In this document: in pieces, positions 26,021-35,554 of the stretch
Numbering within the stretch: position 1 is the first letter of the stretch
Layout of the letters: every line of letters starts with the position of its first letter
NCBI RefSeq assembly: GCF_023502235.1
Contig: NZ_JAMFLY010000001.1
Location: forward strand, 1,612,001 to 1,676,000
Direction: 5' to 3'
Length of the DNA stretch: 64,000 bases
From: Flagellimonas myxillae
GTDB taxonomy: Bacteria; Bacteroidota; Bacteroidia; Flavobacteriales; Flavobacteriaceae
Notes under the pieces: generated by a model
Seen by the model: the letters and a program-made list of their open reading frames with translations, nothing else
What the model was told of the DNA's origin: nothing
The model's database searches: none
Program-made: the position numbers and the translations under genes

Positions 26021-29000
26021 TCATCTTAGTTTTTTGGCCCTTATATTTACCCGGATTTGATTTACATTACCGGTTCTTTTGAATATTTTTTCACTTGTCT
26101 CCCTGTCCAATTCCAGAGTCCCAAAATGGGATACCTTATTGTCCTTGAACAGCACATCCGTTCCTTCCTCATCCGATATCTTATAAGTTATCGGGACTTG
26201 GCAATAGGTAAAACAAAGGGAGTCCTTGTCTAGCACAAGCTGTCTTGAAAACCCCTCAACATCAATATAATCGAATGTATCAACCCCGTTTTTAAATTCT
26301 TCCTTGCGCAGCAAACCAGGATTAAAACATAGTTTTCCTTCCTCCACGTAAACCCCAAGTTCGCCAAAGCGGCTCAGGATATCCTCCTTCACCTGCCCAG
26401 TCATACCCGGTTGTTGGGCCCCTTTGCCCGCTGGGGTATGCGAATAGGGATCCGTTGGAAATGCCCCATATAGTGATGGGGATTTATGAACACCTATACC
26501 TTCATTTATTTCATAAAAATGTTCCAACAAGCGACCAACAACCACCTCGTCGGCTTCCTCGGAAATGGCCTTTAAGCACGATTCTTGCACTGCAAGCAAC
26601 AATTTGGAAACCATGTGCCAATAAATGGAACCTAAGCCCTCATAACCGAAAAACGTTCCAGAGCGTCCTGTAAAGGACTTGTGATCAAATTCGTTCTCAA
26701 ATGCGTGTAATATGGCCAGTCTGTCTACCTCTACCTGTTTTCCAAATTTTGTGTTTGCCAACAAGTCCAAAGCCTCCTCAAGGTCATGGGCATTCCTGAA
26801 ATTCCCGTTAAAATGGAAATCACCGTTCCCATCTTTTTCTATGATCTGCTTGTTGTCGTCATCCAATAACTGGGAAAGGAGTTTGATACCAAGAACCGTC
26901 TCTTCCGGAATACTGTTTTTCTCTGAAAACAAAGGCAATTCCTTATTTGGATATAATAGATAGCTGTACTGATCTTCCCTAAAGAGTTTGCTCTTCTTAA
27001 GGCCATCCAAAACCTCCAGAGCCTCCTTGGACGACAAATACCCAGAGCTTAATACGGCTACTTGGCCCTCCAGCATTTCACTGAGGTTGGATATTGAAAT
27101 TCCTTCATTGCCTTCAACGGTCATCAGGTTATAGGCATGATATAAATTATCCGCACGTTTGTTATTATCTATGGAATGTTCCAAGTATTGAAGCCCTAGA
27201 TCCACGAACTGTTTTAATTCCTCAAGGGAAATCCGACTTTTCTCTCCTGAAAAGGCACTATTGTATATCAACTCCCTGAATTCGCTCCCGGCACCCCCAA
27301 GACGATCGGTAATCTGCCTGCGGGCCGTATTGTCGATGGTCGAGGATAACAGCTTTTTATGCGCCTCAAATGTTTTTTTGATATCCTCAAAAAGTTGGCC
27401 CAGTTCCAATGATATCGTAAATTCCTCCGAGCTGGAATCAGTCAACACCTTATTGAGAAAACTCAGAAAACGTCTTAAATAATAAAGGGTAACCATGGAT
27501 ACCCCGTTGCCGACCAAAGCATTGTTGGCATCGTTCCATTCTGGACGTTGGGTGTTCATCCAAATACCCCCCTCAGGTATAAAATTGGAAAGCTTGGCCA
27601 ATACCGTAGCCAACAATTTTTCGATAAAATTCACGCGATAAATACCACGGTCCCGATCTTGCAACAACGCTCCATCCGCTCCCAAAGTCTCCCTTCTCGA
27701 CCGGATTTGGGCATCCATATCGTGGTCAAAATCTATAGTATCTTTTGGGTTTTCCAGGATTTTCCCATAGTTCTTTATTCTGTAAGGTACATTGGCATAG
27801 ACAAATTGATCTTGGGTAAAATACTCATCCAATTTTCCTGGATAATGATTTTGCAAAAACTCTAAAAACTTGAGTAGATATATAATCTGATGGTCTCCCC
27901 AATATCCAATGTATGACCAAGGGTCGTCGGGCTCAATAATCTCCCAATCAAAACCATCCTTGGTCACCCTATACGGGTTGTAACCGTCAAAGGTTGTAGC
28001 GTTCAGGAATTTATTGATCATGCTTTCGATAAACTCTGGATACGAATGTGCTAGGGCTTCCCAATTCTGGAAGATATCCCGCCAATTCCCTTCGTAATCC
28101 AAAATTTTAGATCCGTCATTTTCATTTTTTGTGTTGATGGAGAATTTGTTCCACGGTCTACTGGGATCTCCATGCCTTCTACTAAATTTCAAAGGCATAT
28201 ATTCCAAACAAAGTCTTTTGAAGTCCTTATCCCCGCTTTTTTCAGCCAATTCTTTTAGGTCGGAGAGTGCAAAAACTTCGGGGAGGTCTTGAATTAGTGG
28301 TTCTGTCACTTTAAAAACCTCTTTGTTCGCTTTGGACATATAACTGGAGAAATCCCACTTTTCAATTTCATAATTGTTATCGAAAATCCCTCCACGCATA
28401 ATGTTGAAGAGCGTGTTGGAGAAATGCCTAGTATCCCGTAATCCATCTGAAGTAAGTTGTAATCCATCGGAGGCGGCAACCAATTGAATCAACTGCTCGG
28501 TTCCTTTGGCGATATCTATTTCGATTTTTTCTTGAAGTTCCTTATCCTCTTTAATTTGATTCGAAATGGCAACAATGGAGGAATGATTTTGGTTAACGTT
28601 TGCTACCAGCATCCAATTTTCTTCTTCCTTGGGTGGTAAGGTCAAGGTAGTCTGCACAAAATATGCCCCTTTTTCGGCCTTTATATCGGTTTCGGGTTGA
28701 AGCGGAATTCCTTTTCTAAAATTGGAAAGCTGTAATGATGACAACAAATAACCCGCATTTTCCATTCCCAAGGACCACACAATGTTGGCCTTAAGTGCCT
28801 CACTGGGCTCTGCCCTGTCCACAATAATTGCACTGAGCGCATAGATTCCCAATCCAACGTCCTCGACCAATTCACTACGCTTATAGGCATCGACCAAATT
28901 ACTCTGCCTGTTTTGCAGATCACTACCCGCACCATAAGGAATAATATTCTGAAGGCCATCCAACAAGGAAATGGTCTGCTCTTTATACCCATCATTGACA

Positions 29001-29482
29001 AGGGTACAATGTCTAACAAATCCATAGGTGTCACTGGAACTCCATTGATATCTGAAAGTCATTTCCAAATGATGATTGACCTCTTCAAAAATGATTTTGT
29101 CCCCATAAACGCTTTTGTACAGGTTTCTACTTATCCAATGTGTTCCCTGAAGCTTATCAGAAAAAGGCTCCCAAAGTTGGGGTTTGTCCCCATTGTCTAC
29201 CCTAATAATGGTTTTACAGCCGGTGGTCTCAATGGACTCCGTGATCTTATCATCTGTGTAGTATGGAAAAAGGGAATATTCAGCATTTTTTCGCCCGGCA
29301 GTAAGTCCCCCATTGCTTGAAATAAACATCCAATGGTCAGAATCACTTACAATACTCATGAAAAATGGACGAAGAGCATCACTATTCGAAATTTTAAAAT
29401 AGTGCTCGGTTCCAATTTTAACTTGTTCCATATCCCTAGTGTCGTTCCCTGTAAATTCCTGCATTATAATTTGTTCAGTCAT
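26021..29482 (-). CDS. probable beta-1,3-glucan/oligoglucan phosphorylase (GH149-like)
   Basis: 1153 residues and no signal peptide, so cytoplasmic. The N-terminal part (DHWMFISSNGGLTAGRKNAEYSLFPYYTDDKI) resembles the beta-sandwich of GH94-type phosphorylases. The middle is an (alpha/alpha)6-like domain with PEWNDANNALVGNG, in which D651 is the probable general acid, analogous to the WND motif of GH94. Length and neighbours (two GH17, GH30, GH16) fit GH149, whose members use phosphate to release alpha-glucose-1-phosphate from beta-1,3-glucan. The family call is from memory of the family's size and context and should be tested by profile search. Starts at M7 or M18 are possible. Confidence 0.78.
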   Translation of the reverse strand: MTEQIIMQEFTGNDTRDMEQVKIGTEHYFKISNSDALRPFFMSIVSDSDHWMFISSNGGLTAGRKNAEYSLFPYYTDDKITESIETTGCKTIIRVDNGDKPQLWEPFSDKLQGTHWISRNLYKSVYGDKIIFEEVNHHLEMTFRYQWSSSDTYGFVRHCTLVNDGYKEQTISLLDGLQNIIPYGAGSDLQNRQSNLVDAYKRSELVEDVGLGIYALSAIIVDRAEPSEALKANIVWSLGMENAGYLLSSLQLSNFRKGIPLQPETDIKAEKGAYFVQTTLTLPPKEEENWMLVANVNQNHSSIVAISNQIKEDKELQEKIEIDIAKGTEQLIQLVAASDGLQLTSDGLRDTRHFSNTLFNIMRGGIFDNNYEIEKWDFSSYMSKANKEVFKVTEPLIQDLPEVFALSDLKELAEKSGDKDFKRLCLEYMPLKFSRRHGDPSRPWNKFSINTKNENDGSKILDYEGNWRDIFQNWEALAHSYPEFIESMINKFLNATTFDGYNPYRVTKDGFDWEIIEPDDPWSYIGYWGDHQIIYLLKFLEFLQNHYPGKLDEYFTQDQFVYANVPYRIKNYGKILENPKDTIDFDHDMDAQIRSRRETLGADGALLQDRDRGIYRVNFIEKLLATVLAKLSNFIPEGGIWMNTQRPEWNDANNALVGNGVSMVTLYYLRRFLSFLNKVLTDSSSEEFTISLELGQLFEDIKKTFEAHKKLLSSTIDNTARRQITDRLGGAGSEFRELIYNSAFSGEKSRISLEELKQFVDLGLQYLEHSIDNNKRADNLYHAYNLMTVEGNEGISISNLSEMLEGQVAVLSSGYLSSKEALEVLDGLKKSKLFREDQYSYLLYPNKELPLFSEKNSIPEETVLGIKLLSQLLDDDNKQIIEKDGNGDFHFNGNFRNAHDLEEALDLLANTKFGKQVEVDRLAILHAFENEFDHKSFTGRSGTFFGYEGLGSIYWHMVSKLLLAVQESCLKAISEEADEVVVGRLLEHFYEINEGIGVHKSPSLYGAFPTDPYSHTPAGKGAQQPGMTGQVKEDILSRFGELGVYVEEGKLCFNPGLLRKEEFKNGVDTFDYIDVEGFSRQLVLDKDSLCFTYCQVPITYKISDEEGTDVLFKDNKVSHFGTLELDRETSEKIFKRTGNVNQIRVNIRAKKLR

Positions 29483-29503
29483 TCAATTGTAATTCTTGAT
29501 GTG

Positions 29504-31018
29504 CTATGCTCTTATCAATGATTGCTCTATTTCTTCCAGTGTCTTTCCTTTTGTTTCAATCACATATCTTTTTACAAAAAAGAATGCCAAAAAGGACAAT
29601 AAGGCATAAATTGCAAAGGTTAGGGTTGGTCCCAAATTGGATAGTTCCCATGGAAATATTTGAGTCACGGAAAAACTAACCAAGGAATTGAAAAAACCCA
29701 CCACCGATATTGCAATTCCCTTTATTTTACTAGGAAAAATTTCTGAAATCAAGGTCCACATCACCGGACCCAGCGAAATCGCAAATGCTGCCACATATAA
29801 CAGAATGGCAACTAGGACCAGAGTAGCATTTATGTTGATAAAGTTGGTGATCTCGTTTCTTTTGAAGTTTAAGAATTGTTCGTCGTCCAGCTTTTCCCTA
29901 ACTTCCTGAAACATTGCGGATTGGCCATCAAAGGATTGTCCTTTCATTTCCTGTAAGACTTGATGCATCTGTGGATCACTAACCCTATTTAGGGCATCTC
30001 CGCTAAACGTATATGTGGCATTGTTGAATGCCATGGTTGCCATAAGCAATGCAACGGTCATAGCACCTGTGCCGATGAGCAAAAGTGGTTTACGACCCAA
30101 TCGGTCGATGAGCCAAATGGCGACCAACGTAAACAACAAATTGGTGAGCCCAACCACAATGGCTTGCAAAAATGAGGAGTCCGTATTGCCTCCCGCTTGC
30201 TCAAAAATGGTGGGTGCATAGTAGAAAATGGCATTTATCCCGGTTATCTGTTGAAAAAATGCAATGCCCAATGCGATAATCATAATAGTGGCATACTTTC
30301 CCTTCAGCAAATCCGAAAACCTGCCTTTCTCTTCCTTTTTCTTCAGACCTCTTTGGATCTCCGCTACTGTAATTTCGGCATACTCCTCCCCCCCAATCTT
30401 TTGCAGTATTTTACGAGCAAGTTTTACCTTGTTCAGTTTTAGAATCAACCATCTTGGACTTCGGGGAACGGTAAACAACGAGGCAAAGTAAATTAGAGCT
30501 GGTATAGCTTCAACCCCCAGCATCCATCGCCAGCTTTCATTCCCATAATTCACTAAAAAATAGTTGGAAAAATAGGCAACCGAAATACCGATTACAATAT
30601 TCAATTGATTGAAGGAAACTAAACTACCACGGAGTTTCGGAGGGGCTATTTCGGCAATGTATATGGGAGCGATTAAGATAGCTCCACCAATTCCAATGCC
30701 GCCTATGATTCTTGCTATAATAAATTCCGAATAGCTGGTCGCCATTGCCGACCAAGTAGCCGAAATGGCAAAAAGGGCCGCAACAACAATTAGCACTTTT
30801 TTTCTTCCGAACCTATCTGCAAGGGGCCCTGCCAATAAATTACCTGCCATGGCGCCAAAAATGACACAGCCCACTGAAAATCCCAGCATGGCGTCGGTCA
30901 TATTAAAATACACGGTAATGCCCTTGACAGCCCCAGAAATAACTGCACTATCAAATCCAAGTAGAAAGCCGCCCAAGGCAACTATCAAACTTATCAGTAC
31001 CGTGTACGACTTATTCAT
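29504..31018 (-). CDS. sugar-porter-family MFS transporter
   Basis: 504 residues from the ATG at 31018; a TTG nine codons upstream is less likely. There are 12 membrane helices with sugar-porter signatures: LADRFGRKKVL after helix 2, PRSPRWLI in the central region, RLGRKPLLL in the second half and a C-terminal ETKGKTLEEIE. A large loop (about 335-400) between helices in the C-terminal half is longer than in XylE-type proteins. It probably imports glucose or short gluco-oligosaccharides by proton or sodium symport. It precedes the phosphorylase gene by 21 bp. Confidence 0.9.
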   Translation of the reverse strand: MNKSYTVLISLIVALGGFLLGFDSAVISGAVKGITVYFNMTDAMLGFSVGCVIFGAMAGNLLAGPLADRFGRKKVLIVVAALFAISATWSAMATSYSEFIIARIIGGIGIGGAILIAPIYIAEIAPPKLRGSLVSFNQLNIVIGISVAYFSNYFLVNYGNESWRWMLGVEAIPALIYFASLFTVPRSPRWLILKLNKVKLARKILQKIGGEEYAEITVAEIQRGLKKKEEKGRFSDLLKGKYATIMIIALGIAFFQQITGINAIFYYAPTIFEQAGGNTDSSFLQAIVVGLTNLLFTLVAIWLIDRLGRKPLLLIGTGAMTVALLMATMAFNNATYTFSGDALNRVSDPQMHQVLQEMKGQSFDGQSAMFQEVREKLDDEQFLNFKRNEITNFININATLVLVAILLYVAAFAISLGPVMWTLISEIFPSKIKGIAISVVGFFNSLVSFSVTQIFPWELSNLGPTLTFAIYALLSFLAFFFVKRYVIETKGKTLEEIEQSLIRA

Positions 31019-31160
31019 TTTAACTATTTGCGAATTGGATTGCAAAGCGTATTTCTTTTTGGGTTAGATTTTTTGGAAACTGAAATTCAGTTAATGAACG
31101 GGCCGAAAAAAAGAGCTTCCGACCCATCCATATCCAACCAAACTTCATAGTCACCCATAC

Positions 31161-31178
31161 TCCCAATGCGTATTGGGA
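31161..31178 (-). promoter_or_regulatory. intercistronic hairpin between glycan-binding protein and sugar porter genes
   Basis: Perfect 7-bp arms TCCCAAT and ATTGGGA flank a GCGT tetraloop, starting 16 bp past the stop codon of the upstream gene. No T tract follows, so it is probably an RNA processing or stability element between the surface and the inner-membrane/cytoplasmic halves of the locus. Confidence 0.4.
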
Positions 31179-31194
31179 ATACAGTCAATTAGCA

Positions 31195-34100
31195 TTAAAT
31201 CTCTGTTACAACAACATCGTCTATTAATATCTCTCCTGCGCAAGTGCCAGCACCCCCGCAAGTAGCCTGAATCAGTAGGGATATTCCTTCCTCAATGTTA
31301 ACATCTGTTGTAAACGTACCAGTATAGTCCTGCCAGACATCTACGGTACTAACATCGGAGGCATTACCCAAATCATGGGCAATAGCCGGGTCCGTTGCAA
31401 ACTCCGAAAAGGCCAAAACTTGTAGAATTGCGCCATCTACGAAGCTTGTGGTGACCTTATACCTGAATGTCACCTGAACACCCTGATTCCCTGCAATACC
31501 GGTAGCAAATCGCTCTTGCTTGATGTTTGGTACCTGGGCAGGTCCGGAGGTCATACGTACAGAATATGTGCCTGAATTTGCATCCGTATCTATTATGGTC
31601 ACGGCTCCACCTCCGTCGTTCAATTGCCAACAAGCAGCATCACCGGAATTGGCTTCAAAACCACCATTGGAGAGTAATTCACCACTTGGAGGTGCAGGGC
31701 ATCCTCCACCGCCACCACTGGCATCTCTATAGAAATAGATATTATCCAGATAGATGTCCTGTGGGTCAGTATTGGCACTGCCATCCCCGTTGAACTGTCC
31801 GTCGAACTTCATTTGAATCACACTGTCCCACGTCATTCCTGTGAAATCCGCGATGGGAAGATCCACACTGTTCCAAGATCCCGGAGTTACCGGAACCACT
31901 ACAAGTACCTCTCCGGCCCCAGTTCCACTGTTGATAGGGCTAATTTTTACTTGACGATCAGTACCCGAGGGCACCCAGATGTCCACATGGAGGAACTCCA
32001 TGGCAGAAGCGTCTTGGGCATTGCCCGAGAAATCCGTACCCTGATAGTTGAAGGTTGGGTAGGCCAGGGCTAGATTGCCGTCTCCTGGATCAAAGGCTGT
32101 GTTCACCAAGCCGAAACCGGACTGTCCCCAATTGGGATCGTAGTCGATTCCGGTAACATTGGTATAAGCTTCCCCATAGACAGAGATCACATCTCCCGCA
32201 TCCCTAGTTGGAGGCACAGGTGCCGAAGTGGTCGGTGCACTACCGCCACCCCCGCTGGGTTCCCTATAGAAATAGATATTGTCCAGATAGATATCATGTG
32301 GGTCGGTATTGGCACTGCCGTCCCCGTTGAACTGTCCGTCGAACTTCATTTGAATCACGCTGTCCCACGTCATTCCTGTGAAATCCCCGATAGGAAGATC
32401 CACACTGTTCCAAGATCCTGGAGTTACCGGAACCACTACAAGTACCTCTCCGGCCCCAGTTCCACTGTTGATAGGGCTAATTTTTACTTGACGATCAGTA
32501 CCCGTGGGCACCCAGATATCCACATGGAGGAACTCCATGGCAGAAGCGTCTTGGGCATTGCCCGAGAAATCCGTCCCTTGATAATTGAAGGTTGGGTACG
32601 CTAGGGCTAGATTGCCATCCCCTGGATCAAAGGCTGTGTTCACCAAGCCGAAACCGGACTGTCCCCAATTGGGATCGTAGTCGATTCCGGTAACATTGGT
32701 ATAGGCCTCTCCATAAACGGAGATCACATCTCCCGTATCCCTCGCTGGGGGCGCAGGTGCCGAAGTGGTCGGTGCATTACCGCCGCCCCCGCTGGCTTCT
32801 CTATAGAAATAGATATTGTCCAGATAGATATCATGTGGGTCGGTATTGGCACTACCGTCTCCATTGAACTGTCCATCAAATTTCAATTGTACAACTTCAT
32901 CCCATGTCATTCCGGTGAAATCCCCGATGGGAAGGTCAACACTGTTCCAGGAACCTGGGGTGAGTGGAACCTCCGCTAGGAATTCCGCAACACCGGTACC
33001 TCCACCTCCATTAATGGGGCTAATTTTTACTTGTCGGTCAGTACCTGTCGGCACCCAGATATCCAAATGCAGGAACTCCATGGCCGAAGCATCTTGGGCA
33101 TTGCCCGAGAAATCCGTCCCTTGATAATTAAAGGTTGGGTACGCTAGGGCTAGATTGCCATCCCCTGGGTCAAAGGCTGGATCCACCAATCCAAAACCGG
33201 ACTGTCCCCAATTGGGATCGTAGTCGATGCCGGTGATATTGGTATAGGCCTCCCCGTAGACAGAGATCACATCTCCCGCATCCCTTGCAGGTGGAGCAGG
33301 TGCTGAAGTGGTCGGTGCATTTCCGCCACCACCGGCGCCTTCTCTATAGAAATAGATGTTGTCCAGATAGATGTCTTGCGGGTCAGTATTAGCACTGCCG
33401 TCTCCATTGAACTGTCCGTCGAATTTTAGTTGGACTACCTCATCCCATGTCATTCCAGTGAAATCCCCGATAGGAAGGTCAACGCTGTTCCAGGAACCTG
33501 GGGTCAGTGGAACCTCCACTAGGAATTCGGCATCGCCGGTACCTCCACCCCCATTGATGGGGCTAATTTTAACTTGTCGATCGGTACCCGTCGGCACCCA
33601 GATATCCAAATGGAGGAACTCCATGCTAGAAGCATCTTGGGCATTGCCCGAAAAATCCGTTCCTTGATAATTAAAGGTTGGGTACGCCAGCGCTAGATTG
33701 CCATCTCCTGGGTCAAACGCAGGATCTACCAAGCCGAAACCAGACTGTCCCCAGTTGGGATCGTAGTCGATGCCCGTGATATTGGTATAGGTCTCCCCAT
33801 AGATGGAGATTACATCGGCAGCATCCCTTGTTGGTGGTGCTGGTGCCGAAGTCGTGGGCGCATTTCCGCCACCGCCTGTCATAGTCTCCACTTGCTCAAT
33901 GTCGTCTATAAAAAATGTACCTGCCGTGGTTCCAGGCCCATCCACAAATAATGTGAATCTTGAAAAACTATCTGCAGAGTCAAAGTCAAAGGAAATGGAT
34001 TCCCAACCAGAACCGCCATGGCTGGCAGTTTGCTCTACGTTTGCGCCAGTACCTTCTTCTAACTTCAATAAGACATCCACCGCAGCCTCTGCCCATAAAT

Positions 34101-34659
34101 TCATCTTTATGGTTTTGTCTTCCGATAGATCAATTGCCGTTCCCAAATCGAAGAAGAATCCTTCAAATTGACTTCCGCTATTGGTTATGCTTCCTACCTT
34201 GGAAGCTTTATCATTTGAACCACCAGGTGCTGGGTTGTCCACTATATCGAAAGCTACCCCATTGAAGGTGGTTGCATTATAGTTTACATTGGCACCATCA
34301 AAGGTAATGGGCAACATTACTGGTTCTGGAACCACAATGACCAGTTCGTCATCAAAAGTATCCGTACCTCCAGCAGCATTGGTAGCTGTTAAACTTACTG
34401 TATACGTTCCTGTGGAAAAGGTTTTAATGGGGTCTATTTCCGTAGACGTAGTCCCATCTCCAAAATCCCATTCAAAATCTTCAGCATTTTCGGAGGTATT
34501 GATGAAAGAAACTGTACCTGTATCCTCGCTAATCAAATGTGAAAAACTAGCCAACACTTCTGGTAGCGCATTGCCTTCATCGTCTTCTTCGCATCCTAAA
34601 TAGGAAATTGCCAAGATCATCAGGAAAATGACCTTTGCTCTGTTAAATAATAGTTTCAT
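31195..34659 (-). CDS. multivalent surface glycan-binding lipoprotein (PKD, four tandem modules, CBM4/9-like)
   Basis: 1154 residues. The lipoprotein signal ends at C23 (SYLGC), followed by acidic residues typical of surface export. Then come a PKD domain (about 35-110; WDFGDG at 64-69), a beta-sandwich binding-like domain (about 115-255), four tandem copies of a roughly 180-residue module (about 259-977) joined by Gly-rich PTTSAPAPP linkers, and a C-terminal CBM4/9-like domain (about 980-1154, ELLSNGGFEANSGDAACW). There is no catalytic domain. It probably holds glucan at the cell surface next to the GH16. The tandem module also ends the neighbouring protein at 35555-36976. Confidence 0.85.
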   Translation of the reverse strand: MKLLFNRAKVIFLMILAISYLGCEEDDEGNALPEVLASFSHLISEDTGTVSFINTSENAEDFEWDFGDGTTSTEIDPIKTFSTGTYTVSLTATNAAGGTDTFDDELVIVVPEPVMLPITFDGANVNYNATTFNGVAFDIVDNPAPGGSNDKASKVGSITNSGSQFEGFFFDLGTAIDLSEDKTIKMNLWAEAAVDVLLKLEEGTGANVEQTASHGGSGWESISFDFDSADSFSRFTLFVDGPGTTAGTFFIDDIEQVETMTGGGGNAPTTSAPAPPTRDAADVISIYGETYTNITGIDYDPNWGQSGFGLVDPAFDPGDGNLALAYPTFNYQGTDFSGNAQDASSMEFLHLDIWVPTGTDRQVKISPINGGGGTGDAEFLVEVPLTPGSWNSVDLPIGDFTGMTWDEVVQLKFDGQFNGDGSANTDPQDIYLDNIYFYREGAGGGGNAPTTSAPAPPARDAGDVISVYGEAYTNITGIDYDPNWGQSGFGLVDPAFDPGDGNLALAYPTFNYQGTDFSGNAQDASAMEFLHLDIWVPTGTDRQVKISPINGGGGTGVAEFLAEVPLTPGSWNSVDLPIGDFTGMTWDEVVQLKFDGQFNGDGSANTDPHDIYLDNIYFYREASGGGGNAPTTSAPAPPARDTGDVISVYGEAYTNVTGIDYDPNWGQSGFGLVNTAFDPGDGNLALAYPTFNYQGTDFSGNAQDASAMEFLHVDIWVPTGTDRQVKISPINSGTGAGEVLVVVPVTPGSWNSVDLPIGDFTGMTWDSVIQMKFDGQFNGDGSANTDPHDIYLDNIYFYREPSGGGGSAPTTSAPVPPTRDAGDVISVYGEAYTNVTGIDYDPNWGQSGFGLVNTAFDPGDGNLALAYPTFNYQGTDFSGNAQDASAMEFLHVDIWVPSGTDRQVKISPINSGTGAGEVLVVVPVTPGSWNSVDLPIADFTGMTWDSVIQMKFDGQFNGDGSANTDPQDIYLDNIYFYRDASGGGGGCPAPPSGELLSNGGFEANSGDAACWQLNDGGGAVTIIDTDANSGTYSVRMTSGPAQVPNIKQERFATGIAGNQGVQVTFRYKVTTSFVDGAILQVLAFSEFATDPAIAHDLGNASDVSTVDVWQDYTGTFTTDVNIEEGISLLIQATCGGAGTCAGEILIDDVVVTEI
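31727..33883 (-). repeat. four in-frame tandem repeats of 537-543 bp
   Basis: Units begin at 31727, 32264, 32801 and 33344 (plus-strand landmarks, CTATAGAAATAGAT), so periods are 537, 537 and 543 bp, all multiples of three. Much of each unit is identical at the DNA level. The two units at low coordinates (C-terminal) share one version of the mid-segment and the other two share another, showing pairwise duplication. Confidence 0.9.
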
Positions 34660-34675
34660 CGTTCTGAGAGTTAGT

Positions 34676-35527
34676 TTAGTCTGTTAAATTATTTTCGTAC
34701 ACCCTTACGTAGTCCACCAACATGGTCTGGGGGAAGGTGGTCTCATCATTGGGGGAACCTGGAAAGGTACCTCCAACGGCCACATTCAAAATGATATAAA
34801 AGGGATGGTCAAAAACCCATTCCCCTGCTACATCCTCTGGGGTTATTTGGTTATACAGGTCCCCGTCCACGTAATAATTGATGTATTCCGGTGACCATTC
34901 AATTCCAAATACATGAAAGCCCGTATCAAACCTATCGCCGGTCAATTCGTATTCCTTGGTTTCGGCTTCCCCGGCGGAATATCCTGGTCCGTGCACGCTT
35001 CCAAATACCACAGTTGGGGAATCCCCGAGGTATTCCATGACATCGATCTCTCCACATTGGGGCCAGATATTTTGATCACAATCGTTCCCTAGGAGCCAAA
35101 ACGCTGGCCAAATTCCCTTGCCATAAGGCAGTCGAATTCGGGCTTCGAAGCGTCCATAAGCCTGTTCGAAAAGGCCTTGGGTTGTCAATCTTGCTGAAGT
35201 ATAGGAAGCTCCTTCAAAGGATTCCTCCCTAGCAGTAATCAACAAAAAGCCATTATCAACTTTTACATTTTCGGTTCTGTCGGTGTAAAATTGTAATTCT
35301 TGATTACCCCATCCATCACCATTGGGTCCCCGCCCAATATTGTAATTCCATAGGGATGGATTCGGGGCTCCTTCGGTATCAAACTCATCCGACATCACAA
35401 GTTTTGTAAGTGTTGTCACCGTTTGGGTTTCTTCCGTTTCGCAAGCTGTCATTGCAAAAAGCAATAGGATCAATAGCATCGGAACCTGTACGGCTATCGT
35501 ATGCTTAATTTTATATGAATTCTTCAT
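34676..35527 (-). CDS. GH16 laminarinase-like lipoprotein (endo-beta-1,3-glucanase)
   Basis: 283 residues. The lipoprotein signal ends at C29 (FAMTAC). A single GH16 jelly roll carries the catalytic motif E160-I-D162-V-M-E165, with E160 as nucleophile and E165 as acid/base. WGNQELQFYTDR and the KGIWPAFWLLG segment are also typical of bacterial laminarinases. It has no attached binding module; that role is covered by the two neighbouring lipoproteins. It should make the first endo-cut in a beta-1,3-glucan at the cell surface. Confidence 0.93.
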   Translation of the reverse strand: MKNSYKIKHTIAVQVPMLLILLLFAMTACETEETQTVTTLTKLVMSDEFDTEGAPNPSLWNYNIGRGPNGDGWGNQELQFYTDRTENVKVDNGFLLITAREESFEGASYTSARLTTQGLFEQAYGRFEARIRLPYGKGIWPAFWLLGNDCDQNIWPQCGEIDVMEYLGDSPTVVFGSVHGPGYSAGEAETKEYELTGDRFDTGFHVFGIEWSPEYINYYVDGDLYNQITPEDVAGEWVFDHPFYIILNVAVGGTFPGSPNDETTFPQTMLVDYVRVYENNLTD

Positions 35528-35554
35528 TGTAATTGTTGTTTTAGATGAGATTGA

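Noticed and set aside
31813-33667. Plus-strand ORFs of 86-102 codons repeated across the tandem array
   Set aside because: They recur with the repeat period and are antisense shadows of the glycan-binding protein's modules.
31727-33883. Tandem array considered as CRISPR or mobile-element repeat
   Set aside because: Units are over 500 bp, in frame and protein-coding, without spacers or terminal inverted repeats.
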